DNA from: a virus
Length of the DNA stretch: 35,691 nucleotides
Strand: one strand, 5' to 3'
Virus record (IMG/VR): IMGVR_UViG_3300022693_000745
Span: 1 to 35,691 of that record
Within the stretch, counting starts at the first letter, position 1, and the number at the start of each line of letters is the position of its first letter. The notes below the pieces were generated by a model. It worked only from the letters and a program-made list of their open reading frames with translations, was not told the DNA's origin and made no database searches. Below are positions 12,301 through 21,434 of this stretch, piece by piece. The position numbers were made by a program, and so were the translations under genes.

Positions 12301-14379
12301 ATGGCAAAAGATGACGAAGAACTGCAAAAAATACACTTAGAAGCAATGAAGCGTTTCGAGGAAGTGGAAGACAGAGACCAACGCCAATTGTCAATCCAGG
12401 ATATGAGATTTGCTCACGTGGCGGGCGCTCAATGGGATGATGACGCTAGAACCAAGCGAGCTAATCGGCCAAAATTTACTATTAATCGCATTGAACCCGC
12501 AATCGATCAAGTGGTGGGCAATCAAAGACAAAACAGGACATCAATCAAAATACGCCCAGTATCAGGTGGCGCAGATGAGAAAACGGCTGATATATTTAAT
12601 GGTATAATCAGAAATATTGAATCAGTTTCAAAATCATCTAATGCATACGATTCAGCTTTTGATGAGGCTCTCGCGGGTGGCTTTGGTGGCTGGAGGGTTT
12701 TGACAGAGTTTAATGATGACGACGTCTTTGAACAAGATATAAAAATCAAACCTATAAAATCATCGGCGAGTTCTCTGTATTACGGCCCATCGGAAGAATA
12801 TGATAAACGGGATGCAATGTACGCATTTCTGGTAACCAACTTTTCGCAAGTAGACTTTGAGGCCACTTGGCCCGATGCTTCATTAGCAAGCTTTACTAAA
12901 ACCCAATTGAGTCATTTAACGAATTGCCGAAACTGGTTTAGAAAAGATTCAATAAGAGTCGCCGAGTACTGGAAGAAAGTACCGATAACTAAAGAATTAG
13001 CTTTACTATCAGATGGTCGAGTGATTGATTTAGATGAAGAATCAAAAGTTATCGACGAACTTAAAGAACAGGATGTTACTGTTTTAAAAACTAGAAAAGT
13101 CAAAACTCACACAATAGTAATGTACAAGGTTAGTGGGCTTGAAGTGTTGGAAGGGCCGGTCAAATGGGCTGGAAAATACATTCCTTTAATCCCTCTCTTT
13201 GGCAAAGTCCATCACATAGAGGATGAAACCTTTGTTAAAGGCATTGTCAGAGACGCTAAGGATCCTCAGCTAATTTACAATTACGAAACCAGTCAATCGA
13301 TAGAAACTTCATCATTAACACCAAAGGATCCTTACTGGTATACGCCAGAAATGGTAGCAGGCCACGAAGCCACTTGGAAGGCGTTTCCTAAAAAGAATAG
13401 TCCTTTTATGCCATACAACGCAGATCCCAAGAACCCTGGGCCTCCAACAAGAACGGGCGCGCCGTCCGTCCAGCAGGCTTCTCTAGCGATGATTCAACAA
13501 GCTTCAATGGACATCGAGGCTACAACAGGTATACATGCGCCATCATTAGGTAGAGCGCCACAATTATTGAGCGAAAAATCTGTTCAATCTCAGGCCGAAA
13601 AGGGTGATAGAGGATCGTTTATTTATGAGGATAATTTTCAGAAATCTAAACAATATACGGGCGAGATATTAACTGATCTAATCCCTAAGATATACGACAC
13701 AGCTAGAACAGTGAGAATATTAAATATCGATGGATCTAGTGAGCAAGTCAAAATAAACAATCATCTCAATCAAACCATAGAAGACAAGCAAACGGGTGAA
13801 AAAGTTTTAGTTAATGATTTAACTCAGGGAAAATATGATGTTGTAGCAGATACCAGCAAAAGCTTTGCAACTAAACGCCAAGAGTCTGCGGCTCAATTAA
13901 TCGAGCTATCAGCAGCAAACCCAATAGTCGCCGAATTAGGTTTAGACATAATCATGCGGAATCTAGATGTAAATGACGCCGACGAGTTACACAGCAGAAT
14001 AAGAAAGCAAATGATCCAATCCGGTGCAGTTCAGCCCACGGACGAAGAGCGCGAGGAACTTGGTTTAGACCAACCTCAAGAACCCGATCCAAGTCAAGTA
14101 GCACTATTAGAAAACATTCAAATGTCAACACAGAAGCTAATGGCAGACATTGAGAACACGGAAGCTGATACTGCTAGCAAACAGGTTAAAGCTCAGCAAG
14201 AAGCCGCTAAGACCGTCGATATCATTGTTAAAACCATGCTCGACAAGGTTAATGCCGGTGTCCCGTTGACGAATGATGAAGTCCAGTTAGTGATTGCTCA
14301 GAGGGACATTTTAGCGGACAGTCAAGATTTACTCATCCAGGCTAATAGTCAGGAGCAATTGAATATACCCATTCAATAG
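12301..14379 (+). CDS. portal protein, P22 gp1 family
   Basis: 692 aa (P22 gp1 is 725). N-terminal features typical of the family: RQLSIQDMRFAHVAGAQWDDDA, RPKFTINRIEPAIDQVVGNQRQNR and LAGGFGGWRVLTEF. The mid-protein SLTPKDPYWYTPEMVAGH and a long C-terminal helical region rich in Gln and Ala (residues about 600-690, the barrel/crown region) are consistent. The dodecameric portal forms the DNA channel at one capsid vertex, docks terminase and nucleates assembly. It starts 2 bases after the terminase stop. Confidence 0.95.
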   Translation: MAKDDEELQKIHLEAMKRFEEVEDRDQRQLSIQDMRFAHVAGAQWDDDARTKRANRPKFTINRIEPAIDQVVGNQRQNRTSIKIRPVSGGADEKTADIFNGIIRNIESVSKSSNAYDSAFDEALAGGFGGWRVLTEFNDDDVFEQDIKIKPIKSSASSLYYGPSEEYDKRDAMYAFLVTNFSQVDFEATWPDASLASFTKTQLSHLTNCRNWFRKDSIRVAEYWKKVPITKELALLSDGRVIDLDEESKVIDELKEQDVTVLKTRKVKTHTIVMYKVSGLEVLEGPVKWAGKYIPLIPLFGKVHHIEDETFVKGIVRDAKDPQLIYNYETSQSIETSSLTPKDPYWYTPEMVAGHEATWKAFPKKNSPFMPYNADPKNPGPPTRTGAPSVQQASLAMIQQASMDIEATTGIHAPSLGRAPQLLSEKSVQSQAEKGDRGSFIYEDNFQKSKQYTGEILTDLIPKIYDTARTVRILNIDGSSEQVKINNHLNQTIEDKQTGEKVLVNDLTQGKYDVVADTSKSFATKRQESAAQLIELSAANPIVAELGLDIIMRNLDVNDADELHSRIRKQMIQSGAVQPTDEEREELGLDQPQEPDPSQVALLENIQMSTQKLMADIENTEADTASKQVKAQQEAAKTVDIIVKTMLDKVNAGVPLTNDEVQLVIAQRDILADSQDLLIQANSQEQLNIPIQ

Positions 14380-14402
14380 TGTAGAATTATCTCATAGGTC
14401 TA

Positions 14403-14421
14403 CTCTATACCTTGAATAGAG
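14403..14421 (+). promoter_or_regulatory. hairpin in the portal-scaffold gap
   Basis: CTCTAT (14403-14408) pairs with ATAGAG (14416-14421) around a 7-base loop in the only sizeable gap of the packaging region. There is no T-run, so it is not a terminator. It may mark an RNA processing site or protect the scaffold message, since scaffold is needed in large amounts. Confidence 0.4.
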
Positions 14422-14446
14422 GCTAACATTCGCTATAAGGGCGCAC

Positions 14447-15223
14447 ATGACAAACGAAACTCAAGCTGTAGAGGTTGATTCAGGCATTACTTTTGATAAT
14501 GAAATAGATAAAGCGATAGCCGTTGATGCTAGTGAGGGTTCAGCACCTCAAAAGGATGAGAACCCAGCGGTTGAAAAACCCGAACAATCAGCAGATGAAA
14601 CCAAGCCTGCAAAAGAGGATGGCTTTCAGAAGCGAATAAATAAGGTTACTGCGGATAAGTGGGAAGCAACGCGAAGAGCAGACGCGGCGGAGGCAAAACT
14701 ATCAGAGATGCAAAGCACTCAACCAGCCAAGCAACTCGTAGAGCCAAAACTTGAAAATTTCGACTATGATGAGCAAAAGTTCAATAGCGCGCTTATCGAT
14801 TACAAGGTTGAGATTAAAGCTAAGTCACTGCAAAAGGAACAACAGGATCACCAAGCTCAGCAATCTCAAGCTGAAATAACTAAAAAGTTTAATTTAAACT
14901 CTGCTAAGTTTGCAGAGGGAAAGGATGACTTTAATGAGGTGTTGGGCAAGGTACCCGTTTTACAGCCAGCGGTTCTTAATGAACTAATGAGTCGTGAAAA
15001 TGGGCCTGAGTTAGCGTATTTCTTAGGAAATCACTCGGACATTGCTGATGAAATTATCACAATGAACCCCGTTGCAGCAGGGATTAAAATTGGCGAGATA
15101 TCCCGCAAATTAGCAGAGCCTAAACAAATTAAACCTAGTGATGCTCCAGACCCAATAGATCCCTTAAAAGGTAGTGGTGTAACAGCCAAGGAAAGAGGGC
15201 CAAAAGGAGCAACATTTGAATAA
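14447..15223 (+). CDS. scaffolding protein
   Basis: 258 aa located between portal and coat, the place of P22 gene 8. The composition is characteristic: acidic disordered N-terminus, Ala/Glu/Gln/Lys-rich helical middle (KRINKVTADKWEATRRADAAEAKLSE), and a basic C-terminus. A segment near residues 145-215 (FAEGKDDFNEVLGKVPVLQ ... LAYFLGNHSDIADEI) is common in phage scaffold/head-assembly proteins of this type. It guides coat polymerisation and leaves the prohead. It follows an AAGGGCG ribosome site. Confidence 0.85.
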   Translation: MTNETQAVEVDSGITFDNEIDKAIAVDASEGSAPQKDENPAVEKPEQSADETKPAKEDGFQKRINKVTADKWEATRRADAAEAKLSEMQSTQPAKQLVEPKLENFDYDEQKFNSALIDYKVEIKAKSLQKEQQDHQAQQSQAEITKKFNLNSAKFAEGKDDFNEVLGKVPVLQPAVLNELMSRENGPELAYFLGNHSDIADEIITMNPVAAGIKIGEISRKLAEPKQIKPSDAPDPIDPLKGSGVTAKERGPKGATFE

Positions 15224-15240
15224 CTTGAGGATTAGTAATC

Positions 15241-16536
15241 ATGGCAAATGATTTTGACAGCAACTTTACCCGAAAACTTGCTCGGGTATTTTTAGAAAAT
15301 TTTGAGAGCAGTCGTGTTTTATCGAAAAATGTAGACACTCAACTTTTAGTAGGTAGATTCGCGCCAGATACGGGTGATACGGTAGATTTCAAACGACCAA
15401 CTGACTATGTTTCTGTTCGTACCCCAAAGGGTGATGTATCTGGCGAAACTAAGTCTGATATCATTACAGGTAAAGCTTCCGGTGTAGTTCAGGATTACTT
15501 TACAACCTTTGTTGATTATGACGAAGCAGACGAAGCCATTAAAATGGACCAACTTGATCAGTTATTGGCACCATTGGCAACACGAATTAAAACAGATCTT
15601 GAATTGGATTTTGCTGCTTTCATGATGAAAAATACAGCATTACTCGCGGGTACTGTTGGAACAGCCGCAGATACTTGGGATGACATAGCCGAGGCTGGCG
15701 CCATGCTTGAAGCGAGTGGCGTTCCCGGTGACATGCCTTGGTTTTATACTGTAAATCCGTTTACTCAACGAGCTTTGGCTAGCACTAATAGAAGTCTCGG
15801 TGCTGGCGGTGTTGCTGGTGGATTGGTTAAAACAGCTATTGATAAGGCCACTATCTCTGAGATGTTCGCTGGTTTTGATAAAGTAATGACGGCAACGACA
15901 CTGGCTAGTTATACCATTGGTGCCGAAGCTGATCGCGCAGGTACTCTGTCAGGTACTCCTACAGTGACTTATCTTGCTGCTAAGGACACCATGACGCAGG
16001 TACTAGCTGTTACCGCTGTCGGCGCTGGATCTACTGCGATCAAGGCTGGTGAAACTGTGACGATTACGGCTGCATCTGGCGCAATCAACCGGTTAAACCT
16101 ATCTACTAGGCAGGTCATACTGGATGAGACTAGTTCGCCTGTCCTATGGACAGCCACAGTGACCACAGATGTAACTTTAACTGCTGGCGCGGGTAACGTT
16201 ACAGTTACTGGCCCTGCAATCTTTGAGTTAGATGGTGCTTATAATACCGTTTCTCAGTCTCCTTTGTCTGGCGATATTATAACTTTTTCAGGCGCAGCGA
16301 ATGATATTATCCAGCCTAATTTGTTTTGGCATAAACAAGCGTTCTCAATTGGCTCAGTCCCTATTAAGAAACTCCACTCTACCGATACATTGGCAACTAC
16401 TGAAGATGGTTTGCAGTTCCGAGTATCAAAGGGCGTAGGATTTTTAGAGAATGAGCAAAAGGTTCGTTTTGACTTCCGTCCAGCATACGGCGTTATGAAT
16501 CCGTTCTTCGCTGGACAAGGGTTTGGCGCACCATAA
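15241..16536 (+). CDS. major capsid protein, P22 coat family
   Basis: 431 aa against 430 for P22 coat (gp5). N-terminal LARVFLENFESSRVLSKNV, VDFKRPTDYVSVRTP, GVVQDYFTTFVDYDEADEA and the RIKTDLELDFAAFMMKN helix match the HK97-fold P22 coat group. Residues about 225-340 form a Thr/Ala/Val-rich beta region, equivalent to the inserted domain of P22 coat. The gene is 17 bases after scaffold and is followed by a weak hairpin. Confidence 0.95.
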   Translation: MANDFDSNFTRKLARVFLENFESSRVLSKNVDTQLLVGRFAPDTGDTVDFKRPTDYVSVRTPKGDVSGETKSDIITGKASGVVQDYFTTFVDYDEADEAIKMDQLDQLLAPLATRIKTDLELDFAAFMMKNTALLAGTVGTAADTWDDIAEAGAMLEASGVPGDMPWFYTVNPFTQRALASTNRSLGAGGVAGGLVKTAIDKATISEMFAGFDKVMTATTLASYTIGAEADRAGTLSGTPTVTYLAAKDTMTQVLAVTAVGAGSTAIKAGETVTITAASGAINRLNLSTRQVILDETSSPVLWTATVTTDVTLTAGAGNVTVTGPAIFELDGAYNTVSQSPLSGDIITFSGAANDIIQPNLFWHKQAFSIGSVPIKKLHSTDTLATTEDGLQFRVSKGVGFLENEQKVRFDFRPAYGVMNPFFAGQGFGAP

Positions 16537-16545
16537 ACCAATAAT

Positions 16546-16566
16546 CTCCGTTTATGCGGGGCTTTC
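16546..16566 (+). terminator. weak hairpin after the coat gene
   Basis: CTCCG (16546-16550) and CGGGG (16557-16561) pair with a 6-base loop, followed by CTTTCT. The T-run is short, so partial termination or mRNA 3'-end protection is more likely than a full stop. It would keep coat mRNA abundant relative to downstream genes. Confidence 0.45.
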
Positions 16567-16584
16567 TATCATGAGGATAAGAAA

Positions 16585-17121
16585 ATGGCGTTTAATTTAA
16601 CAGGTCTAAAAGCAATGGGCGGCAAAGGGAAAGCCTTTGATAAGGGTAAGATGTTTGCTTATACAACTTCTGATTCAATGGCCACGGTTAGAGCCTCCGG
16701 ATATTTCGACGGTATATCATCTAATCTGGATTCTGAATATTTTATTTCCGTGAAAGCATCTGACGGTGTGAGTATTTTAGCGCTAACGCGCGACTCTACC
16801 GGCCTGATACTTACCACGGACACAAACATTCAGGCTATCACTGGCGCTGGCGCTGTTGACGTTATTACCGATGTTACTCAGTTCACATCTGACGGCGCAG
16901 CACAGGCTTTGACTATTGCAGACGGTTATATCGGGCAACGAAAGGTTGTCGTTCATGTAGTTGATGGAGGGAGTGGCGTATTAACCCCAGCGAATGGGCT
17001 TGGATATACGACTATTACTTTCACGACTGCTGGCGAAGCTGTTGAACTGATGTTCTTGGCAGGTGGATGGGTCGTAATCGGTTTTGGTGGACTCACCGCT
17101 ACATTACCGGCTATCGCTTAA
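16585..17121 (+). CDS. putative capsid decoration / head-associated protein (178 aa)
   Basis: The ATG at 16585 follows GAGGATAAGAAA. The N-terminus is basic and Gly-rich (LKAMGGKGKAFDKGKMFAY). The rest is beta-rich with Thr, Ala and Val, and ends in a typical C-terminal motif TTAGEAVELMFLAGGWVVIGFGG, which is widespread in small phage head or tail-surface proteins. Placed between coat and the tail-adaptor genes, and insulated by hairpins on both sides, it is most likely a highly expressed virion surface protein. P22 itself has no equivalent here. Confidence 0.65.
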   Translation: MAFNLTGLKAMGGKGKAFDKGKMFAYTTSDSMATVRASGYFDGISSNLDSEYFISVKASDGVSILALTRDSTGLILTTDTNIQAITGAGAVDVITDVTQFTSDGAAQALTIADGYIGQRKVVVHVVDGGSGVLTPANGLGYTTITFTTAGEAVELMFLAGGWVVIGFGGLTATLPAIA

Positions 17122-17141
17122 TTGGCACCATAAATCAACAA

Positions 17142-17163
17142 AGGGGTTTCGGCCCCTATATTT
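17142..17163 (+). terminator. hairpin after the decoration-type gene
   Basis: AGGGG (17142-17146) pairs with CCCCT (17153-17157) around TTTCGG, followed by ATATTTT. It is a compact, stable hairpin with a mixed A/T tail, hence a partial terminator. It is similar in design to the one after the lysis genes. Confidence 0.6.
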
Positions 17164-17178
17164 TAATAGGTAAATGTA

Positions 17179-17307
17179 ATGTCTAACGAAAACCGTAAAA
17201 TTGTTTGGTTGAAAGTTGATAGAAAAACAGAAATAGAGCTATTGGATACACCTAATCTCACTAAGAAGGCTGAGTCATTAGGGTGGAAAAAGAAAGTCAA
17301 CAAGTAG
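17179..17307 (+). CDS. small basic protein between coat and gp4 genes (42 aa)
   Basis: A 43-codon frame with AATAGGTAAATGTA upstream fills the gap exactly. Lys-rich throughout, with WLKVDRKTEIELLDTP in the middle and GWKKKVNK at the end. The family is unknown; small head-completion-type proteins may sit here, but this is position-based. Confidence 0.55.
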   Translation: MSNENRKIVWLKVDRKTEIELLDTPNLTKKAESLGWKKKVNK

Positions 17308-17314
17308 GTGCTAA

Positions 17315-17752
17315 ATGGCAACAGCAGCGGATATCATTAAAGGGGCTTTAAGACGGCTTCAAGTAATCGGATCTGAAACAGAGATTGAGCCGGATGAAAT
17401 AGCCGATGGTTTAGAAGACTTAAACGATTTTGGGTCTAATCATGAAGTTGGATTTCTTGCATTAGGATTTGTGCCAGTCGAAAACACAGCCGATACCGTC
17501 AATATTCCACGCGGCGCTGTTGGTTATTTCAAGGATGCGCTTGGACTTTATATCGCCGGACAATATGGCTTTCCGATACCACAATCACTGATCCTTTCCG
17601 CCGCAAGGAGCCAATCAAATGCGTTAAACGCTTTCCAAAATCCCATTGATGTAGAATTTCCCGATACACTACCGGTAGGATCGGGAAATGAGTGTGACTT
17701 AATCATAGACGATCAACGATTTTTCCCTCCTAACAGCATAGAAAACTTCTGA
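17315..17752 (+). CDS. tail accessory factor, P22 gp4-like head-tail adaptor
   Basis: 145 aa (P22 gp4 is 166). The start MATAADIIKGALRRLQVIGSE and the ENLEDLND-type helix (DEIADGLEDLNDF) are typical of gp4/head-to-tail connector proteins that bind below the portal and seal the packaged head. Further family-like features are GAVGYFKDALGLYIAGQYG and a C-terminal end PPNSIENF. It overlaps the next gene by one base (TGATG). P22 gp4 also has muramidase activity; I cannot judge that here. Confidence 0.85.
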   Translation: MATAADIIKGALRRLQVIGSETEIEPDEIADGLEDLNDFGSNHEVGFLALGFVPVENTADTVNIPRGAVGYFKDALGLYIAGQYGFPIPQSLILSAARSQSNALNAFQNPIDVEFPDTLPVGSGNECDLIIDDQRFFPPNSIENF

Positions 17753-19203
17753 TGCCTAAAATAACATTGCCTATTACTGGTGGGTTTTATCAATCAGAAT
17801 CATTGCCTATCTCGGCACAACGCTGTATTAATTGGATCCCATCTATTGTACAAACCGCCAACGCTGCACAAAATGAGGTGCTTTTCCCAACGCCAGGACA
17901 AAAGTCATTCGTTACATTAGTTGGGGCTAATCGCGGTTCTCATGAAATGGCTGAAATAGCTTTTGAAGTCAATGGAAATACATTATTTCAGGTCAATGAG
18001 GACAAAACGACCGTATCGATAGGGACTATTGAAGGGACTGGCAGAGTTTCAATGGCTGATAATGGAACTAAGCTTGTTATTGTTGTTCCTGGTGGCAGGG
18101 CCTATGTTTACGACGGAACAACGCTTGACCAAATAACCGATGCAGATTACATATTATCAGACACCGTATCATACAAGGATGGGTTTTTTGTATTCACCGC
18201 TTCTGATGGGTCGGTATTTTTTAATTCTGAATTAAATAATCCATCGAGCATTAGAGGGTTAGACTTTGGTACGGCTGAAATAGATCCCGATAGAATAGTA
18301 GCGTCTCATGTCACGCATAATGACTTATTTGTGATTGGAACTAAAACCATCGAGCCTTTCCAGAATATAGGCGGGGCTGACTTCCCATTCCAAAGGATCG
18401 AAGGGGCCAATATTCAAAAAGGCGCTCATGCTAAATTTAGTATTATAGGGCTTGATGAAACGTTCGCTTTTGTCGGTGGTGGAGAAAATGAAAAATCAGC
18501 CATTTATCAGGTCGTTAGTCGATCTGCTGTCCAGAAAATCAGTACGCCGGCCATTGATAATGCTATCCAGGATTACACTGCGGACGAAATCTCGAATTGT
18601 TTTGCGATGAGTTATTTTGAACGAGGCAATCAATTAGCTATTTTTACATTTGAGTCAAGCCGAATACCCAGTAGAACATTTGCTTATAATGCTACCACGT
18701 CCAAGATTTTAGGTATCCCCATTTGGTTTGAATTTCAATCAGGTGTTTCAAACAATCGATGGAATATTAGTTCTATAGTCTTAGTCTATGGTAAATTACT
18801 AGCCGGAACAACAACTGGTCAAATCGTTGAATTGGATAATAAAACCTTTGATGATTTGGGATCGCCTATCCTTCGACAAGTCACCACTCTTACTGTCTCT
18901 GATGACGAGGAACCTTTTTTTATCCCTAAGATCATTTTATGGTTAGAGTCTGGAGTAGGCACCACGACAGGACAAGGATCTGATCCATCGGTTAGCATGG
19001 ATTTCGCTGATGATGGTGAGAATTTCGGCAATGACCGGCTAAGAAAGATTGGTAAAATTGGCAAGCGCGGACAACAAACCGAATGGCGTAGAAATGGCCG
19101 GATCCCAGTATTTCGAGTTTTCCGATTTACTATTACCGCTCCCATTAAGGCTGTCGTCAGAAAGTTGCAAGCTGTTGCTAATGCGAGTGGGCCTAGTGGC
19201 TGA
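17752..19203 (+). CDS. packaged DNA stabilisation protein, P22 gp10-like
   Basis: 483 aa against 472 for P22 gp10. The opening PITGGFYQSESLPISAQRCINW and the internal FKDGFFVF-type segments (SYKDGFFVFTASDG) are family hallmarks, as is a repeated beta-propeller-like organisation. It plugs the portal/gp4 channel so that packaged DNA does not leak. The start overlaps the gp4 stop, and the gene ends inside the next frame. Confidence 0.92.
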   Translation: MPKITLPITGGFYQSESLPISAQRCINWIPSIVQTANAAQNEVLFPTPGQKSFVTLVGANRGSHEMAEIAFEVNGNTLFQVNEDKTTVSIGTIEGTGRVSMADNGTKLVIVVPGGRAYVYDGTTLDQITDADYILSDTVSYKDGFFVFTASDGSVFFNSELNNPSSIRGLDFGTAEIDPDRIVASHVTHNDLFVIGTKTIEPFQNIGGADFPFQRIEGANIQKGAHAKFSIIGLDETFAFVGGGENEKSAIYQVVSRSAVQKISTPAIDNAIQDYTADEISNCFAMSYFERGNQLAIFTFESSRIPSRTFAYNATTSKILGIPIWFEFQSGVSNNRWNISSIVLVYGKLLAGTTTGQIVELDNKTFDDLGSPILRQVTTLTVSDDEEPFFIPKIILWLESGVGTTTGQGSDPSVSMDFADDGENFGNDRLRKIGKIGKRGQQTEWRRNGRIPVFRVFRFTITAPIKAVVRKLQAVANASGPSG

Positions 19204-19642
19204 ATTAATCGCACTCCGCGAAAGCGAGCGTATATTTAATCAGCGTGGCTTTGGTACAAGGCCATTCAACGCGTTTATTGATGAATTAAGGCGACAAGTT
19301 AATACAACGACTTCATCCGTAGAGGAAATCAATACCCAAGCATCCTCTAATCAGCAATTAATTTCAAGAATTTCTGAACTTGAGAAAAGGCAAACAGTTA
19401 TTGTTAACACTACGACAGACATTACAGCCAAACCTTTTCAAACAATTGTCTGTAGAAATATTATCCCAATTGATGTGACTTTAGAGCTTAATCCCATCAA
19501 GGATGACGTTATCGATGTTAAAAGACAAGAGGCAAAAGTTAGAGTGATAGGCCCCATTGACGGAAAGACTAATGCAATTATTAATATCATTAAAGTGTCG
19601 CCAAAATTTATCTTTGACGGTTTAGAATGGTCTCAAGTTTGA
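19181..19642 (+). CDS. coiled-coil virion protein in the tail-needle position
   Basis: The start is uncertain: ATG 19181 or GTG 19196 (overlapping the gp10 stop by 8 bases); the conserved part begins at AELIALRES. The first 70 residues contain ERIFNQRGFGTRPFN, and a heptad-like coil follows (SVEEINTQASSNQQLISRISELEKRQ). A beta-rich end with VRVIGPIDGKTNAIINI finishes the protein. Its place after gp10 corresponds to the P22 tail-needle gene 26, but the protein is shorter (about 150 aa against 233) and the C-terminus is different. It may be a short needle or a structural partner. Confidence 0.6.
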   Translation: MRVGLVAELIALRESERIFNQRGFGTRPFNAFIDELRRQVNTTTSSVEEINTQASSNQQLISRISELEKRQTVIVNTTTDITAKPFQTIVCRNIIPIDVTLELNPIKDDVIDVKRQEAKVRVIGPIDGKTNAIINIIKVSPKFIFDGLEWSQV

Positions 19643-19643
19643 A

Positions 19644-21104
19644 ATGAGCAACAATGTCTCACAAGAATTAGCACTCACCGCTTTTGGTTCTCTCAGAGCA
19701 GAGCCAGATTTTGCTGTTATTCAAATTAATGCTCAATACGGTATATTAGGCCAGGTTTTAACACTGACTGATACTGCACTGTCAGGAACGAATACGGTTG
19801 TTAATAGTTTATTTACGTGCCAATCAAGAACCACAGCCAATGGTTTAGCCAGTATTACAACCATTAGACCGATTAGTGTTCGTGCCGGGCAAGGCTTGCT
19901 TGCTCGAATTGAAGCGCTATTTACAACTGGCGTTGCTAATAGTTTGCAATCAGCTGGACTTTTAACCGCGCAAAATTCCTACTCATTTGGATTTGTGGGT
20001 ACGGCATATGGTATTACTTATGGTCACGATGGCATTAGTGAATCTCAAGAATTGACCGTTACAACGCCCGCAGCCGGCGCAGAAACCGCTACAGTAACCG
20101 TTGACGGCGATCCTTTTAGCGTTCCCTTAACGGCGGGGACTGTCCAGCATAACGCGTTAGAAATAGCCAGTAGTCTTAATACTCAAGTCGTTGATTATGA
20201 TTTCTCTTCCAATGATGATCAAGTGGTTGCTCAGTCATTATTATCAGGCCCTCAAGGTTCATTTTCATTTACCAGCTCGACCGCTGTCGCTGCATGGGTT
20301 CAAATCGTAGCGGGGGTAGCACAAATTGTAACATTCGTGCCTCAAGCAAGCTGGAACATTGATACTCGATTAACTGGCACGGCCGCCGATATTTTAGATC
20401 CAACTAAACTTAATCCGTACCAAATACAAATTAATTCAAATTCCGGCGCGGTTAACTTCTTTGTAGAAGATAATGACACAGGATTGCCGATTGCAGTCCA
20501 TCAAATAAAGGCGGCTAATTTAAATACGTTGCCGAATGTAACCACTTCTATTTTCAGATTGGGATGGTTGGCTAAAAGTTTGGGCAGTACCACCAATTTA
20601 ACGTGTGCCGGAAGTACAGCGAGCGCATTTATTGAAGGCCGATCAAGGCGAGGACACACCACTCGATCAGATAGTAATAATCAATTAAGCATTGGGACGA
20701 CTTTAACTAATATAATTTCTTTTAGAAATAGAATTGCTTTTAATGGTAAGAGTAATCTTATTGAGATATTTCCGACACTATTAAGTGTTTCTTCTCAAGC
20801 TAATAAATCAACGTTTTTTTTATTTTTATTAAATCCCGTTTTTGGCGGGGATCTCGATTTTAGTTATATTGACAAAGATACATCCGTAATGGAAGTGGCC
20901 ATCGATTCGGTTACTGTTAGCGGTGGGATAGAGGTTGGCTCTTTAACCATAGCGCCAGGTGGTAGCGGAGCCTTAAAAATTAACCAATCAGTTAACCAGG
21001 ACATTCTTATTTTGCCTAATAATTTAATCACCGTAGCTGCATTTGTGACCAGTGGTGCCGGCGGCGATATGCAAGCGGCATTAATTTGGCAGGAGGATAT
21101 TTGA
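19644..21104 (+). CDS. large beta-rich structural protein (486 aa), fibre or tail-associated
   Basis: Composed almost wholly of Thr/Ser/Ala/Val/Asn-rich beta sequence with no enzymatic motif. The first half contains segments such as ARIEALFTTGVANSLQSAGL and YGITYGHDGISESQELTV; the second half begins around the ASAFIEGRSRRG segment and ends in LIWQEDI. I have seen this type of protein in the structural clusters of other podoviruses. P22 has no counterpart at this spot, so this is an inserted virion gene, probably surface-exposed. Confidence 0.6.
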   Translation: MSNNVSQELALTAFGSLRAEPDFAVIQINAQYGILGQVLTLTDTALSGTNTVVNSLFTCQSRTTANGLASITTIRPISVRAGQGLLARIEALFTTGVANSLQSAGLLTAQNSYSFGFVGTAYGITYGHDGISESQELTVTTPAAGAETATVTVDGDPFSVPLTAGTVQHNALEIASSLNTQVVDYDFSSNDDQVVAQSLLSGPQGSFSFTSSTAVAAWVQIVAGVAQIVTFVPQASWNIDTRLTGTAADILDPTKLNPYQIQINSNSGAVNFFVEDNDTGLPIAVHQIKAANLNTLPNVTTSIFRLGWLAKSLGSTTNLTCAGSTASAFIEGRSRRGHTTRSDSNNQLSIGTTLTNIISFRNRIAFNGKSNLIEIFPTLLSVSSQANKSTFFLFLLNPVFGGDLDFSYIDKDTSVMEVAIDSVTVSGGIEVGSLTIAPGGSGALKINQSVNQDILILPNNLITVAAFVTSGAGGDMQAALIWQEDI

Positions 21105-21433
21105 TGGCTTTACAAGTCGCAGTAGTAGCAAAAACAACCAGTGACGCGGCTTTAATCCGTGCCAGAGCCATTATTAATAGTTTAGCAATGGATGTTATAA
21201 ACGACAAAATAACGGTGGAGTCAGAAAGAACTGATACAGAAAATCGGATTTACAAAACAGATTTAAACTTTGGTGCTCGAATAAAAAATGATGTTGTTGA
21301 GATTAATCAATCAGATAATAGCTATGTAAAGTTAAATGATTTATTAGATTCGCTCTATGACAAGGGCTATAGAACATCTCATCGATTAATTGGGAAAAAA
21401 GACCGAATAAGATTAACAGTAGCGTGGGATTGA
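21104..21433 (+). CDS. hypothetical structural-cluster protein (109 aa)
   Basis: A perfect AGGAGG (21091-21096) fixes the start at ATG 21104, overlapping the previous stop (TGATG). Mixed helix and strand, with a YVKLNDLLDSLYDKGYRTSHRLIG segment toward the end. No family recognised. The very strong ribosome site suggests high expression, as for a virion component or assembly helper. Confidence 0.65.
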   Translation: MALQVAVVAKTTSDAALIRARAIINSLAMDVINDKITVESERTDTENRIYKTDLNFGARIKNDVVEINQSDNSYVKLNDLLDSLYDKGYRTSHRLIGKKDRIRLTVAWD

Positions 21434-21434
21434 T

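Noticed and set aside
14412-14435. Possible promoter TTGAAT-CTATAA before the scaffold gene
   Set aside because: Spacing is too short and the boxes are weak; the late operon is otherwise continuous.
15135-16541. Minus-strand frames inside the coat gene
   Set aside because: They are shadows of a well-supported P22-type coat gene, without ribosome sites or family features.
19049-19180. Long upstream start of the coiled-coil gene after gp10
   Set aside because: It would overlap the gp10 gene by 155 bases and encode sequence unlike the rest. The conserved part begins near 19196.
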